Below are positions 1-6,726 of a DNA stretch of 64,000 nucleotides, piece by piece. The stretch spans positions 1 through 64,000 of the forward strand of contig NZ_BGJX01000002.1 of the NCBI RefSeq assembly GCF_009811655.1, written 5' to 3'. Position numbers and translations under genes: made by a program. A model generated the notes under the pieces. That model was given only the letters and a program-made list of their open reading frames with translations. It searched no databases and was not told the DNA's origin. Each line of letters opens with the position of its first letter. The first letter of the stretch is position 1. The DNA comes from Methylosinus sp. Ce-a6 (GTDB lineage: Bacteria; Pseudomonadota; Alphaproteobacteria; Rhizobiales; Beijerinckiaceae).

Positions 1-287
1 TCGATGGGTGCGTTATAGGTCCACCCAACGCTCACTGTCAACAACCCCTCCCAAAATTTTTCACGAAACCGTCGTCAAATTTGCATCATATTGAAAAATA
101 TTCGTTATTTCGCACCGTCCGCGCGGCTGCGGCGCGCGCGCCGAAAACCCAGGCAAAATTCGAGCGCGTCGGCGGCAATAGCGCCGCCATTCGCGACGAG
201 CTTTGCGGAGGGGGCGCTACGGCGCTCGCCTGGAACCGGATCGCGGCAAGGCGACTTCCGGGCGCTCGTCGAGTTTGCAAGAGAAGC
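1..287. other. Chromosomal left flank of the integrated element, no gene seen
   Basis: This stretch lies outside the left attachment site and should be original chromosome. Overlapping open frames exist in several phases, as expected for GC-rich DNA, but none has a ribosome binding site, a recognisable product or convincing codon use. Bases 50-115 are AT-rich and could be a promoter or terminator zone. I see nothing I can name. Confidence 0.5.
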
Positions 288-337
288 TGGTGCTGCAAGA
301 GAGGATTGAACTCTCGACCTCTCCCTTACCAAGGGAG
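288..337. repeat. Left attachment site (attL core), tRNA-Thr 3' end duplicate
   Basis: These 50 bases are identical to 15848-15897. They contain the encoded CCA, acceptor 3' strand, T arm and 3' half of the anticodon arm of tRNA-Thr, read on the minus strand. The match stops at base 338, so this copy is only a tRNA fragment. It is the original chromosomal 3' end, displaced when the element entered. Confidence 0.95.
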
Positions 338-344
338 ATTTTGG

Positions 345-482
345 GAATATTCTCCGCTATTCCAGAATATTCTGTCCTATCGCAACAGGCTGATTTACTG
401 CAGATTTCGTGATCTGTTCCCATTGCTCGCCTATTCCAGCCTATTCCACTGTTTCCCTTTTCGTGGTGACCTATTGGTGACC
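345..482. promoter_or_regulatory. Repeat-rich zone beside attL, candidate recombinase or excisionase arm sites
   Basis: Between the attL core and the integrase gene are two copies of the perfect palindrome GAATATTC (345-352 and 365-372), spaced 20 bp, or two helical turns. There are also two copies of CCTATTCCA (430-450) and two direct copies of GGTGACC (465-471 and 476-482). A related GGTGACC / GTGTGACC pair followed by GGATTT lies near the other end at 15782-15806. Tyrosine recombinases of this class use such arm-type sites; that role here is inferred from position only. Confidence 0.4.
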
Positions 483-504
483 TGGATTTCAAGGGAGCGG
501 TCGA

Positions 505-1791
505 ATGGCCCGATTGACGAAAACTATCGTCGGGGCTGCGGAGCCTCGAGCGCATAAGTTCACCGTATGGTGCGGCGACCTTCCCGGCTTCGGCGTCTAT
601 ATCTATCCGACCGGCAAGCGGGCCTATTTCGTCGACTACAGGAACAAGGACGGCGGTCGGAAGCGGATGACGCTTGGCCGGCACGGCGTTGTGACGTGCG
701 AGGAAGCGCGTAAGCTCGCCATGGCGACGCTCGGCGGCGTTGTGAAAGGCGACGATCCGTTGACCGAACGCCAGACCCGGCGGAACTCGCTCACCGTCAA
801 GGAACTCTGCGCCGACTACATGGCCGCGGCCGAGAAAGGGCTGATCTTCGGTAAGAAGCGCCAGCCGAAGAAGCCCTATACGATCGTCCAGGATCACGCC
901 CGGATCGATCGCCACATCGCCCCCCTGCTCGGGAAAAAGCTCGTCAAAGAGCTGACTCGCGCCGACGTGGCGAAGTTCATCCGCGACGTGACGACGGGGA
1001 AGACGGCCGTCGACATCATGACAGAGAAGAAGCGGAGCCGCGTCATTGTTCGCGGCGGCGGCGGCACTGCGGCACGGGCCGCCAGCTTCCTCGGCGCGAT
1101 CCTGACATGGGTGGTTCACGAAGGCATTATCGAGAGCAACCCCGCCCATGGCGTGAAGCGCCAAGCGGACAAGAAGCGGCCCCGCCAGCTCACGCCCGAC
1201 GAATATCGCAAGCTCGGCGACGCGCTGCGGCAGGCGGAAGAAGAGCGAGAAATCTGGCAGGGCGTCGCCGGCGCCCGGCTGTTGGCGCTCACGGGTTGCC
1301 GCTTGGGGGAGATCGTCAAGCTACGTTGGTCCGAGGTCGACGACGCGGGCGGCTGCTTCCGGCTCGAGGATACGAAGGAAGGGGCGTCGACACGGCCGAT
1401 CGGCCGTCCAGCGCTCGACCTGCTATCCGGCCTCGAACACGAAGAGGCCGACGTCTATGTGCTTCCGGCGGCGCGCGGCTCGGGACACTTCGGCGGGCTG
1501 TCCGGCGCTTTCGAACGGCTGATCGCCCGCGCCGGCCTCGAGGGCGTCACGCCTCATGTGATGCGACATTCCCTCGCCAGCGTCGCGGGCGATCTCGGCT
1601 TCGCGGAATCCACTATCTCGGCCATGCTCGGCCATGCGTCGGGGAGTGTGACCTCGCGCTATGTTCATCATCTCGACGCGGTCCTGATCGCCGCGGCCGA
1701 CAAGGTGGCTCGGGCGATCGACGGTTACATGAACGGAGCCTCGGCGAAGGTGGTGGAGCTTCCGCGGCGCCGGAGGAAGGCCGAGGCGTGA
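505..1791 (+). CDS. int: Tyrosine recombinase/integrase of the island
   Basis: This 428-residue site-specific recombinase should catalyse integration and excision at tRNA-Thr. Residues 1-90 form the arm-binding DUF4102-type domain, followed by a SAM-like core-binding domain and the catalytic domain. The catalytic residues are all present: R266 in GCRLGE, H351 and R354 in HVMRH, H377 in LGHAS and nucleophile Y386 in SRYVHH. The start is supported by GGGAGCGG a few bases upstream. It is the first gene inside attL and reads away from the attachment site, as in many P4-type islands and phage satellites. No truncation is visible, so the enzyme is probably intact. Confidence 0.96.
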   Translation: MARLTKTIVGAAEPRAHKFTVWCGDLPGFGVYIYPTGKRAYFVDYRNKDGGRKRMTLGRHGVVTCEEARKLAMATLGGVVKGDDPLTERQTRRNSLTVKELCADYMAAAEKGLIFGKKRQPKKPYTIVQDHARIDRHIAPLLGKKLVKELTRADVAKFIRDVTTGKTAVDIMTEKKRSRVIVRGGGGTAARAASFLGAILTWVVHEGIIESNPAHGVKRQADKKRPRQLTPDEYRKLGDALRQAEEEREIWQGVAGARLLALTGCRLGEIVKLRWSEVDDAGGCFRLEDTKEGASTRPIGRPALDLLSGLEHEEADVYVLPAARGSGHFGGLSGAFERLIARAGLEGVTPHVMRHSLASVAGDLGFAESTISAMLGHASGSVTSRYVHHLDAVLIAAADKVARAIDGYMNGASAKVVELPRRRRKAEA

Positions 1792-1840
1792 AATTTCACG
1801 AAAACGCCATTCCGGCGAACTGACGAAATTGACAAAACCC
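1791..1840. repeat. Imperfect inverted copy of 15694-15743, directly after int
   Basis: The reverse complement of these 50 bases matches 15694-15743 at about 80 percent by eye, with two single-base gaps. Both copies start right after the stop codon of a gene near one end of the element and contain a short CGCC...TGGCG stem. They could be shared transcription ends or inverted recombination or replication sites. Confidence 0.6.
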
Positions 1841-1862
1841 TCGGGGCGGCGGAATTTTTCGT

Positions 1863-1910
1863 GAAAACGCCCGTTTGCGATACCCTCAAAACCCCCAAAA
1901 CCTCGCCAGA
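1863..1910. repeat. 48-bp direct repeat, copy 1
   Basis: This 48-bp segment matches 8722-8769 with one mismatch. It contains a GCGATAC motif followed by CCCTC/CCCCC and AAAA blocks, so the minus strand is rich in GGTTTTGGGGG. Copy 1 is intergenic, between int and the higBA promoter; copy 2 lies inside a reading frame and is extended into a hairpin. Confidence 0.85.
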
Positions 1911-1935
1911 CGTATCGGAGACTGATACAAGCGTC

Positions 1936-1964
1936 TTGCTTTCCGTATCGCTCAGCGATACATA
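1936..1964 (+). promoter_or_regulatory. Promoter and palindromic operator of higBA
   Basis: A -35 box TTGCTT (1936-1941) and a -10 box TACATA (1959-1964) are separated by exactly 17 bp. The spacer and -10 are covered by a perfect inverted repeat, GTATCGCT-c-AGCGATAC (1945-1961). A looser GTATC/GATAC pair lies just upstream (1912-1928). HigA-type antitoxins bind such palindromes to repress their own operon, and the toxin start codon follows 22 bases later. Direct autoregulation is inferred. Confidence 0.7.
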
Positions 1965-1985
1965 AAGGCCGGTAACAAGGCTGCT

Positions 1986-2267
1986 ATGATCCGATCATTC
2001 CGGAACCCGGCGACTGAGGCTCTTTTCCGCGGGCGGCTTCCGAAGGGATATCCCGCGGACGTGTTCAAGGTGGCGCGGCGCAAGCTGGAAATGCTCAACG
2101 CCGCGGCTCGGCTCGACGACCTCCGCATTCCGCCGGGCAACCGGCTCGAGGCGCTATCGGGAGATCGGGCCGGGCAACATTCGATCCGCGTGAACGACCG
2201 CTGGCGCATTTGCTTCGTCTGGACCGACGCAGGCGCCGAACAGGTCGAGTTCGTCGACTATCACTGA
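1986..2267 (+). CDS. higB: HigB-type toxin (RelE superfamily mRNA interferase)
   Basis: The 93-residue protein has the features of the HigB/RelE family: an N-terminal SFRNPATEALF segment, the motif ARLDDLRIPPGNRLEAL, and the C-terminal signature HSIRVNDRWRICFVW. These toxins cut mRNA at the ribosome. It is followed 14 bases later by a HigA-type antitoxin, in the toxin-first order typical of higBA. Length is normal for the family and no residue appears lost. In an island the pair probably stabilises inheritance or acts against competing phage; this role is inferred. Confidence 0.9.
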   Translation: MIRSFRNPATEALFRGRLPKGYPADVFKVARRKLEMLNAAARLDDLRIPPGNRLEALSGDRAGQHSIRVNDRWRICFVWTDAGAEQVEFVDYH

Positions 2268-2281
2268 GGGGAGTTGCAGAC

Positions 2282-2602
2282 ATGGCGAGCAAGATAGAGA
2301 TCGTCGAGACGCTCCCGCCGATGCACCCCGGCGAAGTGCTGCGGGAGGAATTCCTCGAGCCGCTAAGCCTTTCCGCCGGGCGCGTCGCCAAGGCTTGCGG
2401 CGTGCCCCGGACGCGAATCGAGCGCATCGCCGCCGAAGAGATCGGCATCACCGGCGACACGGCCGCGCGGCTGGCCCGCTTCTTCGGAACGACCGCGGAA
2501 TTCTGGATGAACCTACAGGTTCGTTATGAGTTGGCGACGGTCGAGAGCGCCGCCGGCGCCGAGCTGGCGAAGATCGCGCGGTATGAGGCGACGGCGGCGT
2601 GA
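2282..2602 (+). CDS. higA: HigA-type antitoxin (XRE family)
   Basis: The 106-residue protein has a helix-turn-helix of the HigA/VapI type at residues 30-70, with the signature PMHPGEVLREEFLEPL near the start. It should neutralise HigB and repress the operon from the palindrome at 1945-1961. I chose ATG 2282 because GGGGAG lies just upstream and the conserved family region begins there; a longer frame from 2210 would overlap the toxin. The gene ends 32 bases before the convergent antitoxin gene at 2634. Confidence 0.9.
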   Translation: MASKIEIVETLPPMHPGEVLREEFLEPLSLSAGRVAKACGVPRTRIERIAAEEIGITGDTAARLARFFGTTAEFWMNLQVRYELATVESAAGAELAKIARYEATAA

Positions 2603-2633
2603 AGGCGGCGCGCTCAGCCCCGTGACGGACTCT

Positions 2634-2945
2634 TTAAGCCGCTTTTTCTTTGCGCGCTCCGCCAAGGATGCGCTCGACCGACTTATGATCGAGATCAATC
2701 AACATGAGATATGCGCGCACGCCACCGAGCGGACGGCTGCGCCCTTGTTCCCATGCCCGAATTTGCTCGACCGTGAAGCCGAACGAATAGGCGAAGTTCT
2801 CCTGAGACAGTCCAGTCTTCTTGCGAATGGCCTTCACATCGAGTTCCGGCGGAACATGCAGACGAGCAGGCGCAGTTTCTCCGCGAGCGATGGCAATGGC
2901 CTCATTCAAGCCCGTGGCGATCTTGTCGAAAGCTCTCTTGGTCAT
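2634..2945 (-). CDS. XRE-family antitoxin of a second toxin-antitoxin pair
   Basis: This 103-residue protein carries a C-terminal helix-turn-helix (about residues 37-80, KKTGLSQENFAYSFGFTVEQI) of the HigA2/NadS-like class usually encoded after a RelE/HigB2-like toxin. Its ATG overlaps the TGA of the upstream toxin frame by four bases (ATGA), which indicates translational coupling. The toxin has an internal amber codon, so coupling now depends on any reinitiation or readthrough. The antitoxin itself looks intact. Confidence 0.85.
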   Translation of the reverse strand: MTKRAFDKIATGLNEAIAIARGETAPARLHVPPELDVKAIRKKTGLSQENFAYSFGFTVEQIRAWEQGRSRPLGGVRAYLMLIDLDHKSVERILGGARKEKAA

Positions 2946-3316
2946 GACCGGCCCTTTCTTGCTACTTCTACGCTCGTTACTTTCACACTGTATTCAGACA
3001 CCAAAACCGCAGCGAGTTTGGAGAGAGTATTCCGTTCCGCCTTCGTGAGGTTTGCTTTTTCACCTTTTCCGAACACTGTTATCTAGAAAATCGGAAGATC
3101 GGGGCCGGTGAAAAAGGTGATGACTCGAAAGCCGCCACTCTTCCCCTTGCCACGTCCGCCGACTCTCACCTTGCGGCAACCGCCGGTTCCCTGCATTTCG
3201 TTGCCAGCCTGCGGGTTGCAGGCGATGAAATCGGTAAACTCCTCCACTTCGGCTCGGGACATTCCCGCTTCCTCGGCGGCGCGCTTAAACGAATGCGTTT
3301 CGCAGACAGTGTGCAT
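2942..3316 (-). pseudogene. RelE/HigB2-like toxin interrupted by an in-frame TAG
   Basis: Translation from ATG 3316 gives 77 residues matching the start of a RelE/HigB2-like toxin (EAGMSRAEVEEFTDFIA, GTGGCRKVRVGGRGKGKSGG, VITFFTGPDLPIF) and then meets TAG at 3083-3085. The same frame continues after the stop with ITVFGKGEKANLTKAERN and runs to a TGA at 2942-2944, overlapping the antitoxin ATG. Related toxins have a leucine at the stop position, so one T-to-A change (TTG to TAG) explains it. The lost segment includes the conserved KGEKANL region, so the truncated product is probably inactive. A tRNA suppressor or a sequencing error could change this. Confidence 0.88.
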
Positions 3317-3333
3317 TCTGAAGTCCGGCCGTT

Positions 3334-3375
3334 ACTATGTGGTTCACATATACGTAACTCACATAGTTGCGTCAA
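3334..3375 (-). promoter_or_regulatory. Promoter and operator of the second toxin-antitoxin operon
   Basis: On the minus strand a -35 box TTGACG (3370-3375) and -10 box TATATG (3347-3352) are spaced by 17 bp. An inverted repeat ACTATGTG (3334-3341) and CACATAGT (3360-3367) brackets the -10, with a third CACATA arm at 3345-3350. The toxin start is about 24 bases downstream of the expected transcription start. The arrangement fits autorepression by the antitoxin. Confidence 0.7.
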
Positions 3376-3515
3376 TCCGGTCACACGCAATTCGTGCGAT
3401 TCAATTCGCGCCGCTTAATTCGCGCCGTTCAATGTGACGATCAAGGCGCTCGCGCCTTCCTAAGCCTCAGGCCCGGCCCCTCGCCGTTCTCGTCGACGAA
3501 GATCACGCCTGCGGC

Positions 3516-3932
3516 CTACGACTTTGAAGTGGTAATGTTGCGCTTTTCCCAGCCTTGCTTGACGTTGTCGAAGCCACGAATCAGCACGTAGATCGCGGCA
3601 CCAAGCTGAATCAGCACGATCCGCGGCTGAAAAGCATCAAAAACGTCCGGCATTGAAAATACGTCTTCGATTTCGAAAATGCTGCGCCCCTTCGATGCGG
3701 CATCAAAAATGACAATAACTGAAAATGCAATTTCGATTGCGCCATAATATACTCTTCGCGTCTCACGAATACAAAACAGACAAGCGCCTAAAACAATCGC
3801 GGCCAATGTCACCACATATTGATTATCAAATTTACGAATGGCGATAGCGCAAAACAACATAGTTAACACTATAAAAAAGACGTCGAGATTTTGTCGCGCA
3901 ATCGCACTAACCTTCTTAATAACATGTTCCAT
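3516..3932 (-). CDS. Small four-helix membrane protein, function unknown
   Basis: The 138-residue protein has four hydrophobic stretches: about residues 17-35, 40-58, 66-84 and 103-122, with charged ends. It is richer in A and T than its surroundings, which suggests a different origin from the GC-rich genes around it. It starts 15 bases after the ribbon-helix-helix gene at 3948-4136 and is probably cotranscribed. I do not recognise a family. The regulator plus small membrane protein layout resembles toxin-antitoxin or immunity pairs, but that is only a suggestion. Confidence 0.65.
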   Translation of the reverse strand: MEHVIKKVSAIARQNLDVFFIVLTMLFCAIAIRKFDNQYVVTLAAIVLGACLFCIRETRRVYYGAIEIAFSVIVIFDAASKGRSIFEIEDVFSMPDVFDAFQPRIVLIQLGAAIYVLIRGFDNVKQGWEKRNITTSKS

Positions 3933-3947
3933 CGACGTGTCTCTGCG

Positions 3948-4136
3948 TTATTTTATACCGCCGAACGCTTTCTCGAGCAGCCGTCGGATCGCCTCAGGGC
4001 GCGTCGGGAGGTCCGGCTGTTCTTTCCGCCACGCGTCGAGGGATTGCAGCGCCGCCCGGTCGAGACGGACGTTGACAGCTTCGCTGTCGACAGCCGGCCT
4101 ACCCTTTTTCGGTTTCTTAGCGCTATCTATTGACAT
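3948..4136 (-). CDS. Ribbon-helix-helix DNA-binding protein
   Basis: This 62-residue protein has the pattern of a CopG/Arc-type ribbon-helix-helix: a short strand AVNVRLDRAAL followed by two helices (QSLDAWRKEQ and TRPEAIRRLLEKAF). A basic N-terminal tail (KKPKKGRP) precedes it. Such proteins repress short palindromic operators as dimers. Two TAGCGCTA palindromes lie at its own promoter and first codons, so autorepression is likely. The predicted transcription start falls at or next to the ATG, so the message may be leaderless. It heads a two-gene unit with the membrane protein at 3516. Confidence 0.8.
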   Translation of the reverse strand: MSIDSAKKPKKGRPAVDSEAVNVRLDRAALQSLDAWRKEQPDLPTRPEAIRRLLEKAFGGIK

Positions 4137-4171
4137 GATGGTTTTATAGCGCTAACAAACGATCAAGACAA
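4118..4171 (-). promoter_or_regulatory. Leaderless promoter with paired TAGCGCTA operators
   Basis: On the minus strand, -35 TTGTCT (4166-4171) and -10 TATAAA (4143-4148) are separated by 17 bp, and the ATG at 4136 lies only 7 bases past the -10. The perfect palindrome TAGCGCTA occurs at 4147-4154, touching the -10, and again at 4118-4125 inside the first codons, 29 bp apart. This suits cooperative binding of a small repressor dimer, probably the ribbon-helix-helix protein itself. Confidence 0.6.
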
Positions 4172-4244
4172 TACCGAGAGCGAGTTTCACGGCCGCAATT
4201 CACATTTGCGGCGATCGCTCCCGCTTTGCCTGAGGAATTGCGCC

Positions 4245-4343
4245 ATGTCCTGGAAGATTACCACTGAACTCTGCTTTCTCGCCCTTTTCGTCGTCGAGAC
4301 CGCCCGCGTCGTCGTCGCGATCCGCGCCCCGCGCAATCGATAG
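4245..4343 (+). CDS. Possible 32-residue hydrophobic peptide
   Basis: ATG 4245 opens a 32-residue frame with GAGGA 8-13 bases upstream. Its middle is hydrophobic (LCFLALFVVETARVVVAI), enough for one membrane segment. The stop codon TAG is the first part of TAGGAG, the ribosome binding site of the next gene, so the two would be coupled. The same CGATAGGAGAC junction recurs before the gene at 4589. The frame is short and unrecognised; it may be only leader sequence. Confidence 0.4.
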   Translation: MSWKITTELCFLALFVVETARVVVAIRAPRNR

Positions 4344-4354
4344 GAGACATCGCT

Positions 4355-4564
4355 ATGGCCCGCACCCCAAAGGTCCGGAAGATCACCGTCTCGCTGAACG
4401 ACGAGGAGGCTCGCGTGCTCGGCCAGATGTGCAAGCGCTTCGGCTACGACGAGGCGAAACGTCTCTCGGACGCCTACGACGGCGGGAAAGAGCGTGACGC
4501 GATGATCGACGCCGTGATTTCGCTGCGCAGCGCGCTCGCCGACGCCGGCTTCGCCCCGCGCTGA
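4355..4564 (+). CDS. Small element protein, paralogue of the next gene
   Basis: The 69-residue protein starts after TAGGAGAC and has the pattern RKITVSLNDEEARVLGQM near its N-terminus and LRSALADAGFAPR at its C-terminus. The following gene shares both ends (KKIILLLNDDEAFALAQL and LRRALACAVFAPS), so the two arose by tandem duplication. The strand-then-helix start resembles short ribbon-helix-helix proteins, but I cannot assign a DNA-binding role. It is the first clear gene of the rightward early cluster. Confidence 0.7.
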   Translation: MARTPKVRKITVSLNDEEARVLGQMCKRFGYDEAKRLSDAYDGGKERDAMIDAVISLRSALADAGFAPR

Positions 4565-4588
4565 GCACCATCGATAGGAGACGACACA

Positions 4589-4780
4589 GTGAGCCGCGCA
4601 CAAAAGACCAAGAAAATCATCCTGCTATTGAATGACGACGAGGCGTTTGCACTCGCGCAACTCGTCAAGTCGACGCCCCGATCCGACTCGAAGAGTCATG
4701 CAGTGGCCGATCCGATGGCCGCCGCTGCCGCCAAGCTACGCCGCGCGCTCGCCTGCGCCGTTTTCGCGCCGTCGTCATGA
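4589..4780 (+). CDS. Small element protein, diverged tandem paralogue
   Basis: Start codon GTG 4589 follows AGGAGACGACACA. The 63-residue product parallels the preceding protein: a beta-like start KKIILLLNDDEAFALAQL, a variable middle, and a C-terminal helix LRRALACAVFAPS. The middle has shortened and changed most. Its TGA overlaps the ATG of the next gene by four bases, indicating cotranslation. Function is unknown. Confidence 0.65.
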   Translation: MSRAQKTKKIILLLNDDEAFALAQLVKSTPRSDSKSHAVADPMAAAAAKLRRALACAVFAPSS

Positions 4781-5004
4781 CCCGGATCATCGAATTTCCA
4801 AGCCGCCGGCCGGCCCCGCGCCTCTTCGTGGAGCCGCCGGCGGACCTCGGACGCCGCATCGCCCGCGCGCTCGATGCGCTCGGCAATCTCCCGGACGAAT
4901 TCGCCTCGCTCCCCGGTCTCGCCGAGATCGCCGACGCGCTCATCAAAATTGCGGATGATCTCGAAGGCGACGCGGACCTCGAGCCGGATGACGATGGAGA
5001 CTGA
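4777..5004 (+). CDS. Small acidic element protein of unknown function
   Basis: The 75-residue protein begins MTRIIEFPSRRPAPRLFVEPP, a proline-rich start, followed by a helical region and a strongly acidic tail ending DLEPDDDGD. It overlaps the previous gene through ATGA. It is conserved in style with small phage or island early proteins, but I do not recognise a family. Confidence 0.65.
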   Translation: MTRIIEFPSRRPAPRLFVEPPADLGRRIARALDALGNLPDEFASLPGLAEIADALIKIADDLEGDADLEPDDDGD

Positions 5005-5079
5005 TCGGCGCTCCAACTCTTCGCGGATCAACAGCCGCCGGAGCACCGTTCCGGCAAATACCCTGAAGGAGGAGAAAAC

Positions 5080-5313
5080 ATGCCGACAGAAACGAAACCC
5101 GCTTTCGCCGACCAGGACGATTTGACCACATCGCTCTACCGGATGTCCGGGCTTGTCGACGCGATCTACGCGGTCGGCGATACGAACGCCAGCACGCAAA
5201 TAGCAGAGGGAGGGCTTCGAGGAATTCACTCTGCTCTCGAGCGCGATATCGCCGCCCTTATCGACGCCGCCGAGGCTGGCGAAATCATCGTCGGTTCGAG
5301 CAAGGCGGCCTGA
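5080..5313 (+). CDS. Small element protein of unknown function
   Basis: A strong ribosome binding site GGAGGAG precedes ATG 5080. The 77-residue product is mostly helical and acidic, with LTTSLYRMSGLVDAIYAVGD and a helical repeat ALERDIAALIDAAEAGEI. It closes the run of small early genes that begins at 4355 and is followed by a hairpin at 5336-5367. No family recognised. Confidence 0.7.
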   Translation: MPTETKPAFADQDDLTTSLYRMSGLVDAIYAVGDTNASTQIAEGGLRGIHSALERDIAALIDAAEAGEIIVGSSKAA

Positions 5314-5335
5314 CACCGCCGCCAAGACAAAATCG

Positions 5336-5367
5336 GCGGGCGTGCTCCTCTTGCAGAGCGCGCCCGC
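5336..5367 (+). terminator. Hairpin after the small-gene run, within the 5314-5747 gap
   Basis: A 12-bp stem with one G-U pair (GCGGGCGTGCTC, 5336-5347, with GAGCGCGCCCGC, 5356-5367) closes an 8-base loop 22 bases after the stop at 5313. No T-run follows, so termination is uncertain. The remainder of the gap to 5747 holds open frames without ribosome binding sites; I see no gene in it except the possible upstream extension of the next gene. Confidence 0.45.
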
Positions 5368-5747
5368 TCTCGGCCGCGAAACTGACACTGAATCGGGTTG
5401 GCGTGCTCGCCCGACGCGTCACGCGCGCCGCTGTCCGAATCGCAGAATAGATCGCGCCTTGGTCGGCTCCCGATTATGAGGAGCCTGCGGAAGCGCTGCC
5501 CTCGACCTGGGCGCGGTGCGGCTGAAGATCGCCCGATGGCGGATCGCTCCGGCGGCGAGTTTCAAAAAAGTGACGCTGTCCCCTTTTTCGTCACGAACTG
5601 TCTAACTTCGGTGTGTTTTCTTACAAGTTCAACTTCATATGGCAGATGGTTCAAGGTCGAATCATCGCTCGGCAGACGGGGCTAGCTGCGTTCGCTGCGG
5701 GGCCGCTTTCCGCTTTCTTTTATCTGCATCCTCATAGCTTCGAGTTG

Positions 5748-6395
5748 ATGCAAATTGTTGTTTCTGAATCTTCCGACGACGATCCCGGCGGGATCAATGA
5801 GAAGTCAGTTCCAGACCTCCATCTGTTTTTCCGAGTCGACCGCTTTATCGATCGAATCGTCGAACGCATGGAGCGTGTGAAATCGGGGCTCTTGGCGGAA
5901 GAGCTAATTAAGCAGGATGAAGCCGAAAATTGGACCGGCGACTTTTCGGTCGACGCAGACGGCCATCGCGTTCTGATCGGCCTCACGAGGGCCGAGAGTG
6001 AAGAATATACGAACTTGATGGCGCTCGTTGCCGACGACCGAGCGTCAGAAGCGCAGCTTAATCGTTATGGCGAGTTGGAAGCGAAACATGTTTACGCGCG
6101 CGCATGGCGCGACGCCTCTCGCAAGCCGCAGGGCGACGACGATGATTTTATGCGCGCATGGTCGACAGACGATCGCGGCGCCAGGGTGATGATTGGTCTC
6201 TCCGCGGATGAGACCGAAGAATTCATCAAATTGAACGCGCGAGACTTGGCCAACCGTATGTCGGAACATTGCCTCCCCTGGGCGTCTGTCGAGGAAATGC
6301 ACCAAGAAAATGATCGCTTGTTGCAGCTTCACGACAAGCACAATCTGGCGCGCATCGCGCGTATCGCGGCCGAAGGCAAACCGAACACCTCCTAA
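5748..6395 (+). CDS. Element protein with an internal duplicated domain
   Basis: From ATG 5748 the product is 215 residues; the frame is open from GTG 5613, but that extension reads like noncoding sequence and neither start has a strong ribosome binding site. Two related blocks follow each other: one centred on DGHRVLIGLTRAESEEYTNL (near 5950) and one on RGARVMIGLSADETEEFIKL (near 6180), each trailed by a charged helix. The duplication is clear by eye. I do not recognise the domain. The gene lies between the small early genes and the DNA-binding protein at 6441. Confidence 0.65.
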   Translation: MQIVVSESSDDDPGGINEKSVPDLHLFFRVDRFIDRIVERMERVKSGLLAEELIKQDEAENWTGDFSVDADGHRVLIGLTRAESEEYTNLMALVADDRASEAQLNRYGELEAKHVYARAWRDASRKPQGDDDDFMRAWSTDDRGARVMIGLSADETEEFIKLNARDLANRMSEHCLPWASVEEMHQENDRLLQLHDKHNLARIARIAAEGKPNTS

Positions 6396-6440
6396 TCGCC
6401 CGTCGTGACGACGGCTAATCCCTCGTAGGAGACCAACATC

Positions 6441-6725
6441 ATGGCGAACGAAATTCAGCCCGCTTCGGCGGGAACGGGAGAGCTTTGTCTCCCGCCGCGC
6501 TTGCGTAAGCCGCGCCTCAACACCGCCGAGGCGAGCGAGTATTTGATGCTTCAGCACGGCGTGAAGTGCGCACCGGCGACCATGAGCAAGCTCCGCAGCA
6601 TCGGCGGCGGCGCTCGCTACAACAAGTGCGGCGCGACGCCGCTCTATCCGCGCGAAGCGCTCGACGAATGGGCGCTTGCACGGCTCGGCGGGCTGAAATC
6701 GTCGACCTCGGACGCGGGGGACTGA
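6441..6725 (+). CDS. Helix-turn-helix protein, candidate excisionase or regulator
   Basis: A strong site TAGGAGACC precedes ATG 6441. The 94-residue protein contains PRLNTAEASEYLMLQHGVKCAPATMSKLRSIGG followed by TPLYPREALDEWALARLG. This is the layout of MerR/excisionase-like winged helix-turn-helix proteins: an N-terminal helix-turn-helix and a C-terminal wing with a Y-x-R-E-A-L-D-x-W motif. In an island it could direct excision (AlpA/Xis-like) or activate the downstream genes. The role is inferred from fold and position. Confidence 0.75.
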   Translation: MANEIQPASAGTGELCLPPRLRKPRLNTAEASEYLMLQHGVKCAPATMSKLRSIGGGARYNKCGATPLYPREALDEWALARLGGLKSSTSDAGD

Positions 6726-6726
6726 A

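Noticed and set aside
288..337. A second tRNA-Thr gene at the left end
   Set aside because: Only the 3' part is present; the D arm and 5' acceptor strand are missing, so it is an attachment-site duplicate.
217..1164. Long open frame on the minus strand opposite the integrase
   Set aside because: It is antisense to a clear tyrosine recombinase, has no ribosome binding site and gives an Ala/Arg-rich product typical of shadow frames in GC-rich DNA.
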